Of a DNA stretch of 44,917 nucleotides, positions 9,237 to 18,404 are shown piece by piece. A program made the translations under genes and the position numbers. Positions within the stretch are counted from its first letter, which is position 1. Each line of letters opens with the position of its first letter. Origin of the DNA: CAYZMH01 sp964479445 (GTDB lineage: Bacteria > Bacteroidota > Bacteroidia > Bacteroidales > GCA-2748055); contig CAYZMH010000010.1 in the NCBI GenBank assembly GCA_964479445.1, positions 1 through 44,917 on the forward strand. Direction: 5' to 3'. The notes under the pieces were generated by a model. The model made no database searches. It was not told where the DNA came from and saw only the letters and a program-made list of their open reading frames with translations.

Positions 9237-10181
9237 ATGAAAAGACCGATACTGGAGGGGCTGGGTCCTTTCCCCATGTTCATTTTCAGCTCACTGACGG
9301 TTCTGTTTACCGGCCTCCTGTTCCAGCTGCTCGGTGTGGTTACAGCTACCCTGGTATATCCGCTCTCCTTCGAGGAGATCTCCTTTATTACCGGGATCGA
9401 TGATCCGGTGGTGATCGCAGCAGCCAAGTGGATACAGATTGTAGGCGGATTGGGGACCTTTGTGTTCAGCAGCCTGTTGCTCTCTTTTCTCTATACCGGA
9501 AGCTGGACCGGTTATTTCAGATTTCGCAAATTCAGTGATCCGGCTGCCTGGGGATTGGTTGTGCTGATGGTTTTCCTGGGGCTCCCTTTTGTAAATTATC
9601 TCACCGAAATTAATCAGCAGGTAACCCTCCCCTTCGAGGGACTGAACTCGTTTTTCCGGGGTCTGGAGGACCAGACAGAACTGTTTATGAAAAAGTTCGT
9701 GGAAACCACCACCTGGCAGGGACTCCTGGTGAATATCCTTATGATCGCCCTGATCCCGGCTATAGGAGAGGAACTTGTATTCAGGGGACTCCTTCAGCGC
9801 CATTTCACGGAGATGACAAAAAATCCACACGTTGCCATTATCATTACATCCGCTATATTCAGCCTGGTGCATTTCCAGTTGTTCTCCTTTTTGCCTCGTT
9901 TTTTTCTCGGGTTAATTCTTGGATACCTCTATCTCTATGGCAGATCATTGTGGTTTCCAATACTCTACCATCTCGTTAATAACGGAACCGGGGTACTCTT
10001 TTATTTTCTTTATTACAGGGAGACCACAGGGGATGAACTGGAGACAATCGGAACCAGCGAATTGGTTCCGGTGGCGGCCCTGGCAAGCCTCCTCTCTATA
10101 ACGGCTGTTATGGTGATATGGGTGCTGCGCGTAAAACGGGTTAACCAAATCGTTCCACACGACTGGGCTGGAAAAGGTTAA
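9237..10181 (+). CDS. CPBP family intramembrane metalloprotease
   Basis: 314 residues with about seven to eight membrane helices. The family signature is present: EELVFRG (residues 178-184, the EExxxR motif), a histidine in SLVHFQLF, and the final YHLVNNG. These residues bind zinc in Rce1/CAAX-protease-like intramembrane proteases. Bacterial members process or bind membrane proteins and some confer bacteriocin immunity; nothing nearby fixes the substrate. The ATG follows a TATTTTCG element at 9192-9199 that resembles a -7 box. The last 41 bases overlap the 3' end of the convergent gene on the other strand. Confidence 0.88.
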   Translation: MKRPILEGLGPFPMFIFSSLTVLFTGLLFQLLGVVTATLVYPLSFEEISFITGIDDPVVIAAAKWIQIVGGLGTFVFSSLLLSFLYTGSWTGYFRFRKFSDPAAWGLVVLMVFLGLPFVNYLTEINQQVTLPFEGLNSFFRGLEDQTELFMKKFVETTTWQGLLVNILMIALIPAIGEELVFRGLLQRHFTEMTKNPHVAIIITSAIFSLVHFQLFSFLPRFFLGLILGYLYLYGRSLWFPILYHLVNNGTGVLFYFLYYRETTGDELETIGTSELVPVAALASLLSITAVMVIWVLRVKRVNQIVPHDWAGKG

Positions 10182-10875
10182 TTCCCGAAAGTTCGTTTTT
10201 GCGATACACATAAACCACCCCGTAGTCGGCCGATTTCTCACGGCGGATCTCTTCGGGGAGATCTTTGAAGGTGTCCTCAACCTCATTCCATGTTTGCTGA
10301 ATGATCTCATCTACACGGTTCCTTATTTCCATAAGGTTGTCATGGGCGTGCGAAGACCGTTTTTTTAAGCTCTTCTGATGGTTGTACGCATCAATAAATT
10401 TATCATAGTGTACCTTGACTACGGCAATGGTGGGGTTGGTTACAGGCCCTTTGCCTTTTGCCCGCCGTGCTTTCTCTCCATCGATCAGTTTTTTACCCCA
10501 TGTATAAATATCCTCCTCATTGGTGAGCGAGGGTAATTTTTTCTCTTCGTGATTGAGACCGTAAAAGGTACGTGTCTCCTGGGGCATTTCGCCGCGCGTA
10601 ATGGCCATATCCACTACCTGGATGAAGTGAGAGATATACAACCTCGCCTTTTTTACCCGCTTCTGGTATTCCCGGTTCTTTTCAGCATGAAGCTCCATGG
10701 AGTTGCGGTGCTCATGCATGGCAGTCTCGAAATTGGGAAGAATTGTTTTGACCTTCTGGTACATTCCCTGACTGTATGCCAGCTTGAAAGGGGGAAGCTC
10801 CGATCCCTTGTGATGGGCAGTTTTTAACGCTTTGATTCTGGCACTGTCAGTGTTAGGTAAGCGGCGGTATGGCAT
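10141..10875 (-). CDS. Conserved protein of unknown function (Bacteroidota)
   Basis: 244 residues, soluble, rich in charged residues and helix-forming segments, with no signal peptide or membrane helix. The opening MPYRRLPNTDSARIKALKTA and the patterns YISHFIQVVDMAITRGEMP, GEKARRAKG and NPTIAVVKVHYDKF resemble a hypothetical family I recall from other Bacteroidota; I know no function for it. The C-terminus reads YGVVYVYRKNE. It has its own near-consensus promoter and is transcribed divergently from the first M24 peptidase. Its 3' end overlaps the CPBP gene by 41 bases in antisense. The regular helices suggest a scaffold or nucleic-acid-binding role, but that is a guess. Confidence 0.8.
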   Translation of the reverse strand: MPYRRLPNTDSARIKALKTAHHKGSELPPFKLAYSQGMYQKVKTILPNFETAMHEHRNSMELHAEKNREYQKRVKKARLYISHFIQVVDMAITRGEMPQETRTFYGLNHEEKKLPSLTNEEDIYTWGKKLIDGEKARRAKGKGPVTNPTIAVVKVHYDKFIDAYNHQKSLKKRSSHAHDNLMEIRNRVDEIIQQTWNEVEDTFKDLPEEIRREKSADYGVVYVYRKNELSGINLFQPSRVERFG

Positions 10876-10920
10876 GTTGATAAATTGTTAAGAGATTGTT
10901 GATATTCACATGAATAAATG

Positions 10921-10950
10921 CGAAGATACAAAGAAACAATGTAATGTCAA
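10921..10950 (-). promoter_or_regulatory. Near-consensus Bacteroidota promoter for the 244-residue unknown gene
   Basis: Read on the minus strand: TTG, exactly 19 bases, then TATCTTCG. This fits the -33 TTG / -7 TAnnTTTG pattern with ideal spacing. The transcript would begin about 40 bases before the ATG at 10875. Confidence 0.6.
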
Positions 10951-11098
10951 GTCTATTCGCATTATTTTTAGCTATTGTTAAATAAAAAGATCCAATTAGT
11001 TAAGACAGGGTTACGGCATGCTCATTTCGCGGGGGTTGTTCCGACCCCGAATATCTTTTAAAACAGGTTTATTCTGAGGAATAATCCGTGGGTTCATG

Positions 11099-11106
11099 TA
11101 ACTTTG
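11099..11106 (+). promoter_or_regulatory. Putative -7 element for the first M24 peptidase
   Basis: TAACTTTG matches TAnnTTTG about 53 bases before the ATG at 11159. The -33 side is weak. Together with the element at 10921-10950 it makes the 283-base intergenic stretch a divergent promoter region; nothing else was seen in it. Confidence 0.4.
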
Positions 11107-11158
11107 TCTGGAATAGATTTGTTGTATCATAATAAGTACTCATTTAACACTATAGTTT

Positions 11159-12547
11159 ATGTTTCCAAAAGAAGTATACGTTCAGAGAAGAAAACGTTTG
11201 AAAGAACTGTTGAAAGACGGGTTATTGTTTTTTCCGGGGAACGGGGATAGTCCGATGAATTATCCTTCAAATCCCTATCATTTCAGACAGGACAGTGCTT
11301 TTCTCTATTTCTTCGGATTGAATCAACAGGGTCTTGCGGCAATGATTGACCTGGATTCCGGTGAAGATCTGATCTACGGAGATGAACTCACCATTGATGA
11401 TATCATCTGGATGGGAGAACTTCCGTCCATTGCCGATCAGGCAGCTTCCGTTGGAGTCGAAGTTACCCGTCCAACCGGTAAAGTAGCGGCTGATCTGCGC
11501 GATGCAATCAAGGCGGGGAGAAAGATACATATTCTGCCACCGTACCGTGGAGAAACAAAAATTCAACTATCCGAACTTTTAGAAGTTGAAATCAATGACC
11601 TGAACAAGTTTGTCTCTGAGGATTTTATCAAAGCAGTGGTTCAGTTGCGCTCTGTAAAGGATGACTTCGAGATCAAGGAAATTGAAAAAGCTGTTGATGT
11701 GGCATATATCATGCACACCACTGCTATGAAGATGGCTTTCCCGGGAAATTATGAGCGGGAACTTTCAGGGGCTATAGAAGGAATTGCCCTCGCGCACGGG
11801 GGTCCGGTATCATTCCCCATCATTCTTAGCATGAACGGACAAACACTGCATAATCATTACCATGGCAATGAACTGAAGGAGGGGAGGTTGGTGGTTACCG
11901 ATGCGGGTGCAGAGACCGATATGGGATATGCAAGCGATATTACGCGAACTTTCCCGGTAGGCGGGAAATTTGATTCCAGGCAGAAAGATATTTACCAGAT
12001 TGTCCTGGATGCCAATATGAATGCCATTCAACAGTCGGCCCCGGGTGTTACCAACCGTTCGCTGCATATAGGTGCTGCCAGAGTGATCGCCGAAGGACTA
12101 AAAGAGCTGGGTATTATGAAAGGAGATACGGACAATGCTGTGAAAGCCGGTGCGCATGCGTTGTTTATGCCGCACGGACTCGGTCATATGATGGGATTGG
12201 ATGTTCATGATATGGAAGGACTCGGGGAGAATTATGTGGGGTACGATGAATCGATGAAACGAAGCGATCAGTTTGGTCTGGCCGCACTGAGACTGGGCCG
12301 GGAACTGAAGCCCGGCTTTGTATTTACCATTGAGCCCGGCATCTATTTTATCCCGGCACTGATCGATATATGGAAAAAGGAAGGCCGCAACGCGGAGTTC
12401 ATTAATTTTGACAAACTGGAATCCTATCGTGATTTTGGAGGGGTACGCATCGAAGACGATGTACTGATCACTCATAACGGTCATCGTGTACTGGGTACGC
12501 CTATTCCGAAAACGATCAAAGAGGTGGAAGATACCATGAATGGCTGA
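11159..12547 (+). CDS. Aminopeptidase P family protein (M24B, Xaa-Pro aminopeptidase)
   Basis: 462 residues. An N-terminal AMP_N domain (FFPGNGDSPMNYPSNPYHFR, then DSAFLYFFGL) precedes the pita-bread catalytic domain. The metal ligands are visible in order: the two Asp in VVTDAGAETDMGYASDITRT, the His in HGLGHMMGLDVHD, the Glu in FTIEPGIYF and the Glu in GVRIEDDVLIT. The enzyme releases an N-terminal residue preceding proline, using two metal ions. No signal peptide, so it is probably cytoplasmic. It is followed by a strong terminator shared with the convergent frdB. A second, clearly different M24 enzyme lies at the other side of the frd operon. Confidence 0.92.
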   Translation: MFPKEVYVQRRKRLKELLKDGLLFFPGNGDSPMNYPSNPYHFRQDSAFLYFFGLNQQGLAAMIDLDSGEDLIYGDELTIDDIIWMGELPSIADQAASVGVEVTRPTGKVAADLRDAIKAGRKIHILPPYRGETKIQLSELLEVEINDLNKFVSEDFIKAVVQLRSVKDDFEIKEIEKAVDVAYIMHTTAMKMAFPGNYERELSGAIEGIALAHGGPVSFPIILSMNGQTLHNHYHGNELKEGRLVVTDAGAETDMGYASDITRTFPVGGKFDSRQKDIYQIVLDANMNAIQQSAPGVTNRSLHIGAARVIAEGLKELGIMKGDTDNAVKAGAHALFMPHGLGHMMGLDVHDMEGLGENYVGYDESMKRSDQFGLAALRLGRELKPGFVFTIEPGIYFIPALIDIWKKEGRNAEFINFDKLESYRDFGGVRIEDDVLITHNGHRVLGTPIPKTIKEVEDTMNG

Positions 12548-12570
12548 AAACCTCTGTCATTTATAAACAG

Positions 12571-12604
12571 AAAAAGGGGGCATCCGGAACGGCCCCCTTT
12601 TTTT
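12571..12604. terminator. Strong bidirectional rho-independent terminator
   Basis: An 11-bp stem made of an A5/T5 base and a GGGGGC/GCCCCC core (12571-12581 with 12592-12602), a 10-base loop, and T runs on both strands. It lies between the convergent M24 peptidase and frdB and can end transcription from either side. Confidence 0.85.
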
Positions 12605-12621
12605 AATCCGGGATTGGTTGG

Positions 12622-13359
12622 TTATATCTTAGCCCGGTAATACTGCCGGTTTAACCGGGCAATGTTGGTGAGATCGATCCCCTTGGGGCACTCGGCTTCA
12701 CAGGCACCGGTGTTGGTGCAGTTTCCAAAACCAAGCGCATCCATACTGGCCACCATTTTTTTAGCCCGCTCTTTGGCTTCAATTTGTCCCTGGGGAAGCA
12801 GGGCCAGGTGGGATACTTTGGCCGCCACGAAAAGCATGGCCGATGCATTCTTACAGGCTGCCACGCAGGCTCCGCATCCTATGCAGGTTGCTGCATCCAT
12901 GGATAAATCGGCGTTCTTTTTCGGAACGGGGATGGTATTGGCATCCGGTGCATTGCCGGTATTGACAGAGATGTAGCCTGCTTCCTGGATCAGGGCATCA
13001 AAAGAGGTCCGGTCAACCATAAGGTCTTTGATTACCGGAAACGCCCTGGCACGCCAGGGTTCTACAATGATGGTATCTCCGTCTTTGAATTTACGCATGT
13101 GTAACTGGCAAACCGAAACGAGCTTATCCGGACCATGCGCTCTTCCGTTAATGTGCATCCCGCAGGCCCCGCAAATACCCTCACGGCAATCGTGGTCAAA
13201 TACCACCGGTTCATCACCCACTTCAATCAACTGTTCATTTAACACATCCAGCATCTCTAAAAAAGAGCTGTCGGGTGAAATACCGGTCACCTCGTAATCC
13301 ACAAAAGACCCCTTGGATTGCCGATCTTTTTGCCGCCATATTTTCAGGTTAAGATCCAT
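12622..13359 (-). CDS. frdB: Fumarate reductase / succinate dehydrogenase iron-sulfur subunit
   Basis: 245 residues. Electron-transfer subunit between the flavoprotein and the membrane cytochrome b. The N-terminal plant-ferredoxin domain carries the [2Fe-2S] cysteines in CREGICGACGM and a further one in SVCQLHM. The C-terminal domain has CIGCGACVAACKN and GACEAECPKGI for the [4Fe-4S] and [3Fe-4S] clusters. It is the last gene of the C-A-B operon, 20 bases behind the flavoprotein gene, and is followed by the terminator at 12571-12604. In Bacteroidales this complex mainly works as menaquinol:fumarate reductase in anaerobic energy metabolism; sequence alone does not exclude the succinate dehydrogenase direction. 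Confidence 0.93.
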   Translation of the reverse strand: MDLNLKIWRQKDRQSKGSFVDYEVTGISPDSSFLEMLDVLNEQLIEVGDEPVVFDHDCREGICGACGMHINGRAHGPDKLVSVCQLHMRKFKDGDTIIVEPWRARAFPVIKDLMVDRTSFDALIQEAGYISVNTGNAPDANTIPVPKKNADLSMDAATCIGCGACVAACKNASAMLFVAAKVSHLALLPQGQIEAKERAKKMVASMDALGFGNCTNTGACEAECPKGIDLTNIARLNRQYYRAKI

Positions 13360-13379
13360 ATGAAAATGTTTTAGGCCGT

Positions 13380-15317
13380 TTATTTATAATTTCTTTGTTT
13401 CAGCTCAATGGCCTCAAAATGCAATGATTCTTTATGAAGACTCGGAGGCTGATTATCTCCTTCATATTTCCATGCCGCAACATAGGCGTATTCATCGTCT
13501 TTGCGCAGGGCTTCCCCCTCCCCGGTCTGGTATTCTTCACGAAAATGACCGCCGCAGGATTCTTCCCGGTCGAGGGCATCCCGCGCCATAAGCTCACCAA
13601 GCTCCAGGAAATCGGCAACACGAAATGCTTTCTGAAGTTCCGGGTTCAGGTCATCTGCCTCACCGGGAACCCTCAGGTCATCCCAGAAGGATCCCCGGAG
13701 TTTACGAATCTCCTCGATAGCATGCTCAAGTCCCTCTTTGTTACGCGACATTCCTACATTTTCCCACATTATTTTTCCCAGGTGTTTGTGGAAAGTGTCC
13801 ACTGAAGTGGTGCCTTTAACAGCCATTAATTTTTCCACCTGCTGCCTGGTCTCCTGTTCAGCTTGATCAAATGCCTCCCCTGATGTATCAATCCGCGGTG
13901 TATTGATCTCATCGGCCAGGTAGTTCTGGATGGTGTAAGGGATTACAAAATATCCGTCAGCCAACCCCTGCATTAACGCAGATGCCCCGAGCCTGTTGGC
14001 TCCGTGATCTGAAAAGTTCGCCTCCCCGGTGGCAAATAATCCGGGGACAGTGGTTTGTAACTCGTAATCCACCCATAATCCCCCCATGGCATAATGAATG
14101 GCCGGATAGATCATCATGGGCATTTCATAAGGATTGTCATCCGTGATTTTCTCATACATCTGGAAAAGGTTGCCGTATTTAGCTTCGATCTTTTCCATGC
14201 CCAACCGTTCGATCGCATCTTTGAAATCAAGGTAAACAGCAAGCCCCGTTCCAACTCCATACCCTGCATCACACCGCTCCTTGGCCGCACGCGATGCTAC
14301 ATCGCGCGGCACCAGGTTACCAAACGCGGGATACCTTCGCTCCAGGTAGTAATCCCTTTTCTCCTCCGGCAGGTCGGTGGGATGTAGCTCCCCCTTGCGG
14401 ATGCGGGCCGCGTCATCTTTGTCTTTGGGAACCCAGATGCGTCCGTCGTTTCGCAAACTTTCGCTCATCAGGGTCAATTTCGACTGGTACTCTCCATGTA
14501 CCGGGATGCAGGTAGGATGGATCTGAACAAAACAGGGATTTCCAAAAAGAGCTCCCTTCTTGTACGCTTGCCAGGCTGCGGTCACATTGGCCCCCATGGC
14601 CATGGTGGAGAGAAAATAGACATTCCCGTAACCTCCCGTGGCAAGTACCACGGCATGTGCACTGTATCGTTCAATATTTCCGGTGAGTGCATCGCGGGCA
14701 ATTATTCCACGTGCTTTTCCATCCATCACCACCAGGTTCAGCATCTCCATCCTGGGATATAATTCGATGTTCTCTTCCTTTACCTGCCTGCTCATCGCCT
14801 GGTATGCTCCCAGCAGGAGTTGCTGACCGGTCTGTCCCCTGGCATAAAAGGTTCTGGAAACAAGGGCTCCGCCGAAGGAGCGATTGTCAAGTGCACCCCC
14901 GTACTCGCGCGCAAAGGGGACTCCCTGAGCCACACACTGGTCTATTATTTGATTACTGACTTCAGCCAGCCGGTATACATTGGCTTCCCTCGAACGGTAA
15001 TCACCGCCTTTTACCGTGTCGAAAAAGAGCCGGTAAACACTGTCTCCATCATTCTGATAATTCTTGGCCGCATTGATGCCTCCCTGAGCTGCAATGCTGT
15101 GCGCCCGCCTCGGGCTGTCCTGGTAACAAAATGATTTGACCTTGAAACCCAGTTCGGCCAGGGAAGCAGCCGCAGCAGCCCCTGCCAGTCCGGTCCCCAC
15201 CACAATAACATCCAGCTTTCTTTTATTGGCCGGATTGACCAGTTTCTGAGTGGATTTGTATCGGTCCCATTTCTGATCAACGGGACCATCAGGTATCTTC
15301 GATTCTAGCTTAACCAT
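13380..15317 (-). CDS. frdA: Fumarate reductase / succinate dehydrogenase flavoprotein subunit
   Basis: 645 residues, the usual length for the type B enzyme of Bacteroidota. Catalytic FAD subunit interconverting fumarate and succinate on the cytoplasmic side. Visible: the FAD loop VVGTGLAGAAAAASLAELG near residues 40-58, the covalent flavin region SIAAQGGINAAKN with its His just upstream (PRRAHS), VQIHPTCIPVHG, RDVASRAAKERCD with the substrate-site arginine, and GEANFSDHGANRLGASAL. The middle gene of frdCAB: 16 bases follow the cytochrome gene and 20 bases precede frdB, so the three are one transcript. Confidence 0.94.
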   Translation of the reverse strand: MVKLESKIPDGPVDQKWDRYKSTQKLVNPANKRKLDVIVVGTGLAGAAAAASLAELGFKVKSFCYQDSPRRAHSIAAQGGINAAKNYQNDGDSVYRLFFDTVKGGDYRSREANVYRLAEVSNQIIDQCVAQGVPFAREYGGALDNRSFGGALVSRTFYARGQTGQQLLLGAYQAMSRQVKEENIELYPRMEMLNLVVMDGKARGIIARDALTGNIERYSAHAVVLATGGYGNVYFLSTMAMGANVTAAWQAYKKGALFGNPCFVQIHPTCIPVHGEYQSKLTLMSESLRNDGRIWVPKDKDDAARIRKGELHPTDLPEEKRDYYLERRYPAFGNLVPRDVASRAAKERCDAGYGVGTGLAVYLDFKDAIERLGMEKIEAKYGNLFQMYEKITDDNPYEMPMMIYPAIHYAMGGLWVDYELQTTVPGLFATGEANFSDHGANRLGASALMQGLADGYFVIPYTIQNYLADEINTPRIDTSGEAFDQAEQETRQQVEKLMAVKGTTSVDTFHKHLGKIMWENVGMSRNKEGLEHAIEEIRKLRGSFWDDLRVPGEADDLNPELQKAFRVADFLELGELMARDALDREESCGGHFREEYQTGEGEALRKDDEYAYVAAWKYEGDNQPPSLHKESLHFEAIELKQRNYK

Positions 15318-15333
15318 ATAGAATGCATTAGTT

Positions 15334-15999
15334 TTAGTTGAAAAAGATAATTAACGGGATGGCCGTGAATCCGCCGACAATGATCACAGTGTATGCAATT
15401 CCTAAAATTTGTATCACCGGGGTAATTTTAAGATTGTGAATGCCCAGTGTTTTAAAAGCACTCTGAAAACCATGGATCAAATGAAACCCCAGGACAATAA
15501 ATGAAGCAATATAGAATATTACATAGCCGGGGTTCTGAAACTTGGCAATTACCAGGGTGGCAAGATCATGGTATGCTTCACCATCCACCATGATATCCTC
15601 CACGTGTCCGAACTTTGCCTTGAAATAGAAATCAACCAGGTGGATCACCATAAAGACCAATATAATAATGGCTGTATGGATCATCCACCGGGAGAAGGCA
15701 GAAGTCTCGGTCTTACCATAGTTTTTATACCTTACAGGCCGGGCGATCCAGTTCTGGACCTGGAGTATAAGCGCGTAGATGATATGTAATAGAAAACCTC
15801 CAAAGAGAATGATCTCCATTACTTTAATGATCTTGTTCGTTCCCATGAAATGTGCGGCCCTGTTAAATACCATGGGATCATCATACAAGATCACCAGCAA
15901 GTTAATTCCAAGGTGCACCACCAGGAATGTTAGCAGGAAGATTCCTGCCAGTGACATTAGTAGCTTCTTACCAATGGAGGATGTGAAAATCGTGGACAT
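15334..15999 (-). CDS. frdC: Fumarate reductase / succinate dehydrogenase cytochrome b subunit
   Basis: 221 residues with five membrane helices, the architecture of the single-polypeptide diheme (type B) anchor. The ATG at 15999 (MSTIFTSSIGKKLLMSL) is chosen over the longer open frame to 16092, since the family begins there and a -7 promoter element lies in the extension. Candidate heme-ligand histidines sit in TFLVVHLGINLL, GGFLLHIIYAL, VFMVIHLVDFY and VLGFHLIHGFQSA. It passes electrons between menaquinone and the iron-sulfur subunit. First gene of frdCAB. Confidence 0.92.
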   Translation of the reverse strand: MSTIFTSSIGKKLLMSLAGIFLLTFLVVHLGINLLVILYDDPMVFNRAAHFMGTNKIIKVMEIILFGGFLLHIIYALILQVQNWIARPVRYKNYGKTETSAFSRWMIHTAIIILVFMVIHLVDFYFKAKFGHVEDIMVDGEAYHDLATLVIAKFQNPGYVIFYIASFIVLGFHLIHGFQSAFKTLGIHNLKITPVIQILGIAYTVIIVGGFTAIPLIIFFN

Positions 16000-16057
16000 A
16001 TGATTGTAGTTAAAATAAGTTATTAACTTGCGTTGGGATGATGGATTCTCATATAAA

Positions 16058-16065
16058 CAAATATA
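16058..16065 (-). promoter_or_regulatory. Putative -7 element for frdCAB
   Basis: TATATTTG on the minus strand matches TAnnTTTG. It would place the transcript start about 50 bases upstream of the frdC ATG at 15999. No good -33 TTG was found at standard spacing. Confidence 0.45.
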
Positions 16066-16156
16066 TAGATTTAAAAACCTACCATTTGCCATTTAAATAT
16101 GTCTTACATCATTGTTTTGCTACACCTAACACCGCGAATCGTAATGATATAGAGCG

Positions 16157-17449
16157 ATGAAGTTTGATGAACTATCTCCCTCCCTTTTTATTAAGAACCG
16201 ATATAAATTACACCGGCTCCTGCTTCCGGGTTCCGTGGTGATATTGCCCGCGGGAAAGAGGGTGGCCAGGAATGGAGACCAGCATTATCCTTACCGGGAG
16301 TCGTCCGATTTCTATTACCTGGCGGGAATATCCCGGGAAGGGGCGGTGCTGGTTCTGGCCCCCGACCTGCCGGAATCCGGTCTGCGCGAAGTCCTTTTCC
16401 TGCCGGTACCTAACGGTAAAACACTCCGGTGGGAAGGAAGAGGGTTTACACCCGGGGAGGCGGCAAAAGTCTCCGGCATTGATAATGTGCAGTATATGGA
16501 CTCACTGGAGAGCCATCTCAAGCGCGTTATGGATTGGGCCGGACATGTATACCTGAAGCATCCCGTCATACCGGGTAAAAACGATCGGGAACCTTTTGAA
16601 GAGGGATCCCTGGAGAAAAAAATTATCACTTCATTTCCTCCCCGGGAATTGCATCGCCTTTCACCTGTTATGACGCGCATCCGGATGCTGAAAGAGCCTG
16701 CCGAGATAGATCGTATCCGAAAGGCAATTGCGATAACCCGTTCGGCTTTTTTGGTGGTACTGGATCAACTGAAACCCGGGATGTACGAATATGAAGTGGA
16801 GGCTTTAATAACCTATGAATTTTTACGTTATGGAGCCGAAGGACACGCCTTTGAACCCATCGTGGGGACGGGGCAAAATGCCCTGGTGCTTCATTACGTG
16901 AATAATAATGATCTCTGCAGGGAGGGAGATCTGCTGTTGATGGATTTTGGAGCAGACTGGGGACACTATTGTGCCGATTGCTCCAGAACGGTGCCGGTAA
17001 ACGGCCGGTATACTACCCGGCAGAGGGAGCTTTACAATGCCACACTGAGAGTGTTCCGCCAGGCACGGCAACTTATGAAACCTGGAACACTGATGGGTGA
17101 TTTTCATGCAGCCGTGGGGAAAATATGGGAGGAAGAGCATGTAAAACTCGGACTTTACTCCATGCAGGATCTTAAAAAACAACCTGCGTCCAACCCATTG
17201 TGGCAAAAATATTACTGGCATGGAACTTCTCACTCGATGGGACTCGATGTCCATGATCCCTTCGACCGCTCGGTACCTTTCCGGGAGGGGATGGTCTTTT
17301 CATGCGAACCCGGAATTTATATACCGGAGGAGGGGATGGCAATCAGACTGGAAAATGATGTGCTTATCACTTCAGACGGTCCGGAAGACATGATGGAGGA
17401 GATACCGCTCGATCCGGCTGAAATTGAAGAGCGGTTGAACCGGTCGTGA
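16157..17449 (+). CDS. Aminopeptidase P family protein (M24B), second copy
   Basis: 430 residues. N-terminal AMP_N domain with VVILPAGKRVARNGDQHYPY and SDFYYLAGISREGAVLV, then the M24 catalytic domain. Metal ligands are all present: Asp in LLMDFGADWG, Asp in YCADCSRTV, His in HGTSHSMGLDVHD, Glu in SCEPGIYIPE and Glu in AIRLENDVLIT. It should cleave Xaa-Pro N-termini in the cytoplasm. It shares domain order but little close sequence with the gene at 11159-12547, so the two are old paralogues or come from different subfamilies rather than a recent duplication. Divergent from frdC. Confidence 0.91.
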   Translation: MKFDELSPSLFIKNRYKLHRLLLPGSVVILPAGKRVARNGDQHYPYRESSDFYYLAGISREGAVLVLAPDLPESGLREVLFLPVPNGKTLRWEGRGFTPGEAAKVSGIDNVQYMDSLESHLKRVMDWAGHVYLKHPVIPGKNDREPFEEGSLEKKIITSFPPRELHRLSPVMTRIRMLKEPAEIDRIRKAIAITRSAFLVVLDQLKPGMYEYEVEALITYEFLRYGAEGHAFEPIVGTGQNALVLHYVNNNDLCREGDLLLMDFGADWGHYCADCSRTVPVNGRYTTRQRELYNATLRVFRQARQLMKPGTLMGDFHAAVGKIWEEEHVKLGLYSMQDLKKQPASNPLWQKYYWHGTSHSMGLDVHDPFDRSVPFREGMVFSCEPGIYIPEEGMAIRLENDVLITSDGPEDMMEEIPLDPAEIEERLNRS

Positions 17450-17538
17450 ACCCCCGGGTTCTTATTTAGCCTGACTCTAAATGAGTGAAAATCTTCTGTT
17501 GCACTGGCTGATAATCTGTTCGTTCGCCAACCCTGTAT

Positions 17539-17546
17539 TATCTTTG
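17539..17546 (+). promoter_or_regulatory. Putative -7 element for the alpha/beta hydrolase
   Basis: TATCTTTG, an exact TAnnTTTG match, about 60 bases before the ATG at 17607. No convincing -33 partner. Confidence 0.4.
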
Positions 17547-17606
17547 TCAGATGTCAGGTTGTAATAAATGGCATGACCATCAGTAATCACAAATTAAGTA
17601 TAGGAA

Positions 17607-18404
17607 ATGATTAAACAGGTGCAATTCAAAGAGGCTGCCGTTAATTACTCGGTGGAAGGTAGCGGAGATTCCATGGTGTTCCTGCATGGCTACCTGGAGT
17701 CATTGGAAATATGGACCCCTTTTGTCCGCCGGTTTACCGCTAACTACCGGGTGATCTGTGTTGATCTGCCCGGCCACGGCAGATCCGGCGTCTGGGGAGA
17801 GAATCACTCCATGGAAGAACTGGCGGAGGCAGTGAAAATTGTTATGGAGGAGGAGAATGTTTCCCGGGCCGTACTATTCGGACATTCATTGGGAGGATAT
17901 GTGACCATGGCTGTTGCGGATCGGTATCCCGATTTACTGAAAGGATATGCACTGTTTCACAGTACCTGTTTTGCCGATAATGAGGAGAAAAAGAAAAACC
18001 GTGATCGCGAGATCAGCCTGGTAAGGTGCGGTAAAAAGCTGCAAATCGTTAATTCCAGCATCCCGAAAGGCTTTGCTGATTCGAACCTGGAGCGAATGAA
18101 CGAGGAGGTAACCCGGGTAAAAAAGATGGCAGCTAAAACGTCCGATGAAGGGATCATTGCCATACTGAACGGGATGAAACAGCGGGCCGACCGGTCCGAT
18201 GTGCTGAAGCTCCCTGTTCCGCCGCCGCTGATCATCTGGGGAGAGAAGGATAATTACATCCCGGAGGAGGTCTTTAAAAAACTGGTTAATACCGCTCCCC
18301 ATGCCTCAGTAGTTATTCTGAAAAATTCAGGTCATATGGGATTCCTGGAGGAACCTGATTGCGTGTACTCGGGGATCCTTAACTACCTGAGCGAATTGAA
18401 ATAA
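17607..18404 (+). CDS. Alpha/beta hydrolase
   Basis: 265 residues covering one alpha/beta hydrolase domain. FLHGYLES forms the oxyanion region, GHSLGG carries the nucleophile Ser94, WGEKDNYIP the acid, and NSGHMGFLEEP the catalytic His near the C-terminus. VDLPGHGRS is the usual strand after the oxyanion loop. No signal peptide, so cytoplasmic. Substrate unknown: the family includes esterases, lyases and peptidases, and the neighbours give no clue. AGGAA lies immediately before the ATG. Confidence 0.88.
   Translation: MIKQVQFKEAAVNYSVEGSGDSMVFLHGYLESLEIWTPFVRRFTANYRVICVDLPGHGRSGVWGENHSMEELAEAVKIVMEEENVSRAVLFGHSLGGYVTMAVADRYPDLLKGYALFHSTCFADNEEKKKNRDREISLVRCGKKLQIVNSSIPKGFADSNLERMNEEVTRVKKMAAKTSDEGIIAILNGMKQRADRSDVLKLPVPPPLIIWGEKDNYIPEEVFKKLVNTAPHASVVILKNSGHMGFLEEPDCVYSGILNYLSELK

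Noticed and set aside
10976..11098. Riboswitch or other structured RNA in the divergent intergenic region
   Set aside because: No paired elements or known riboswitch core could be recognised; only promoter-like boxes were found.
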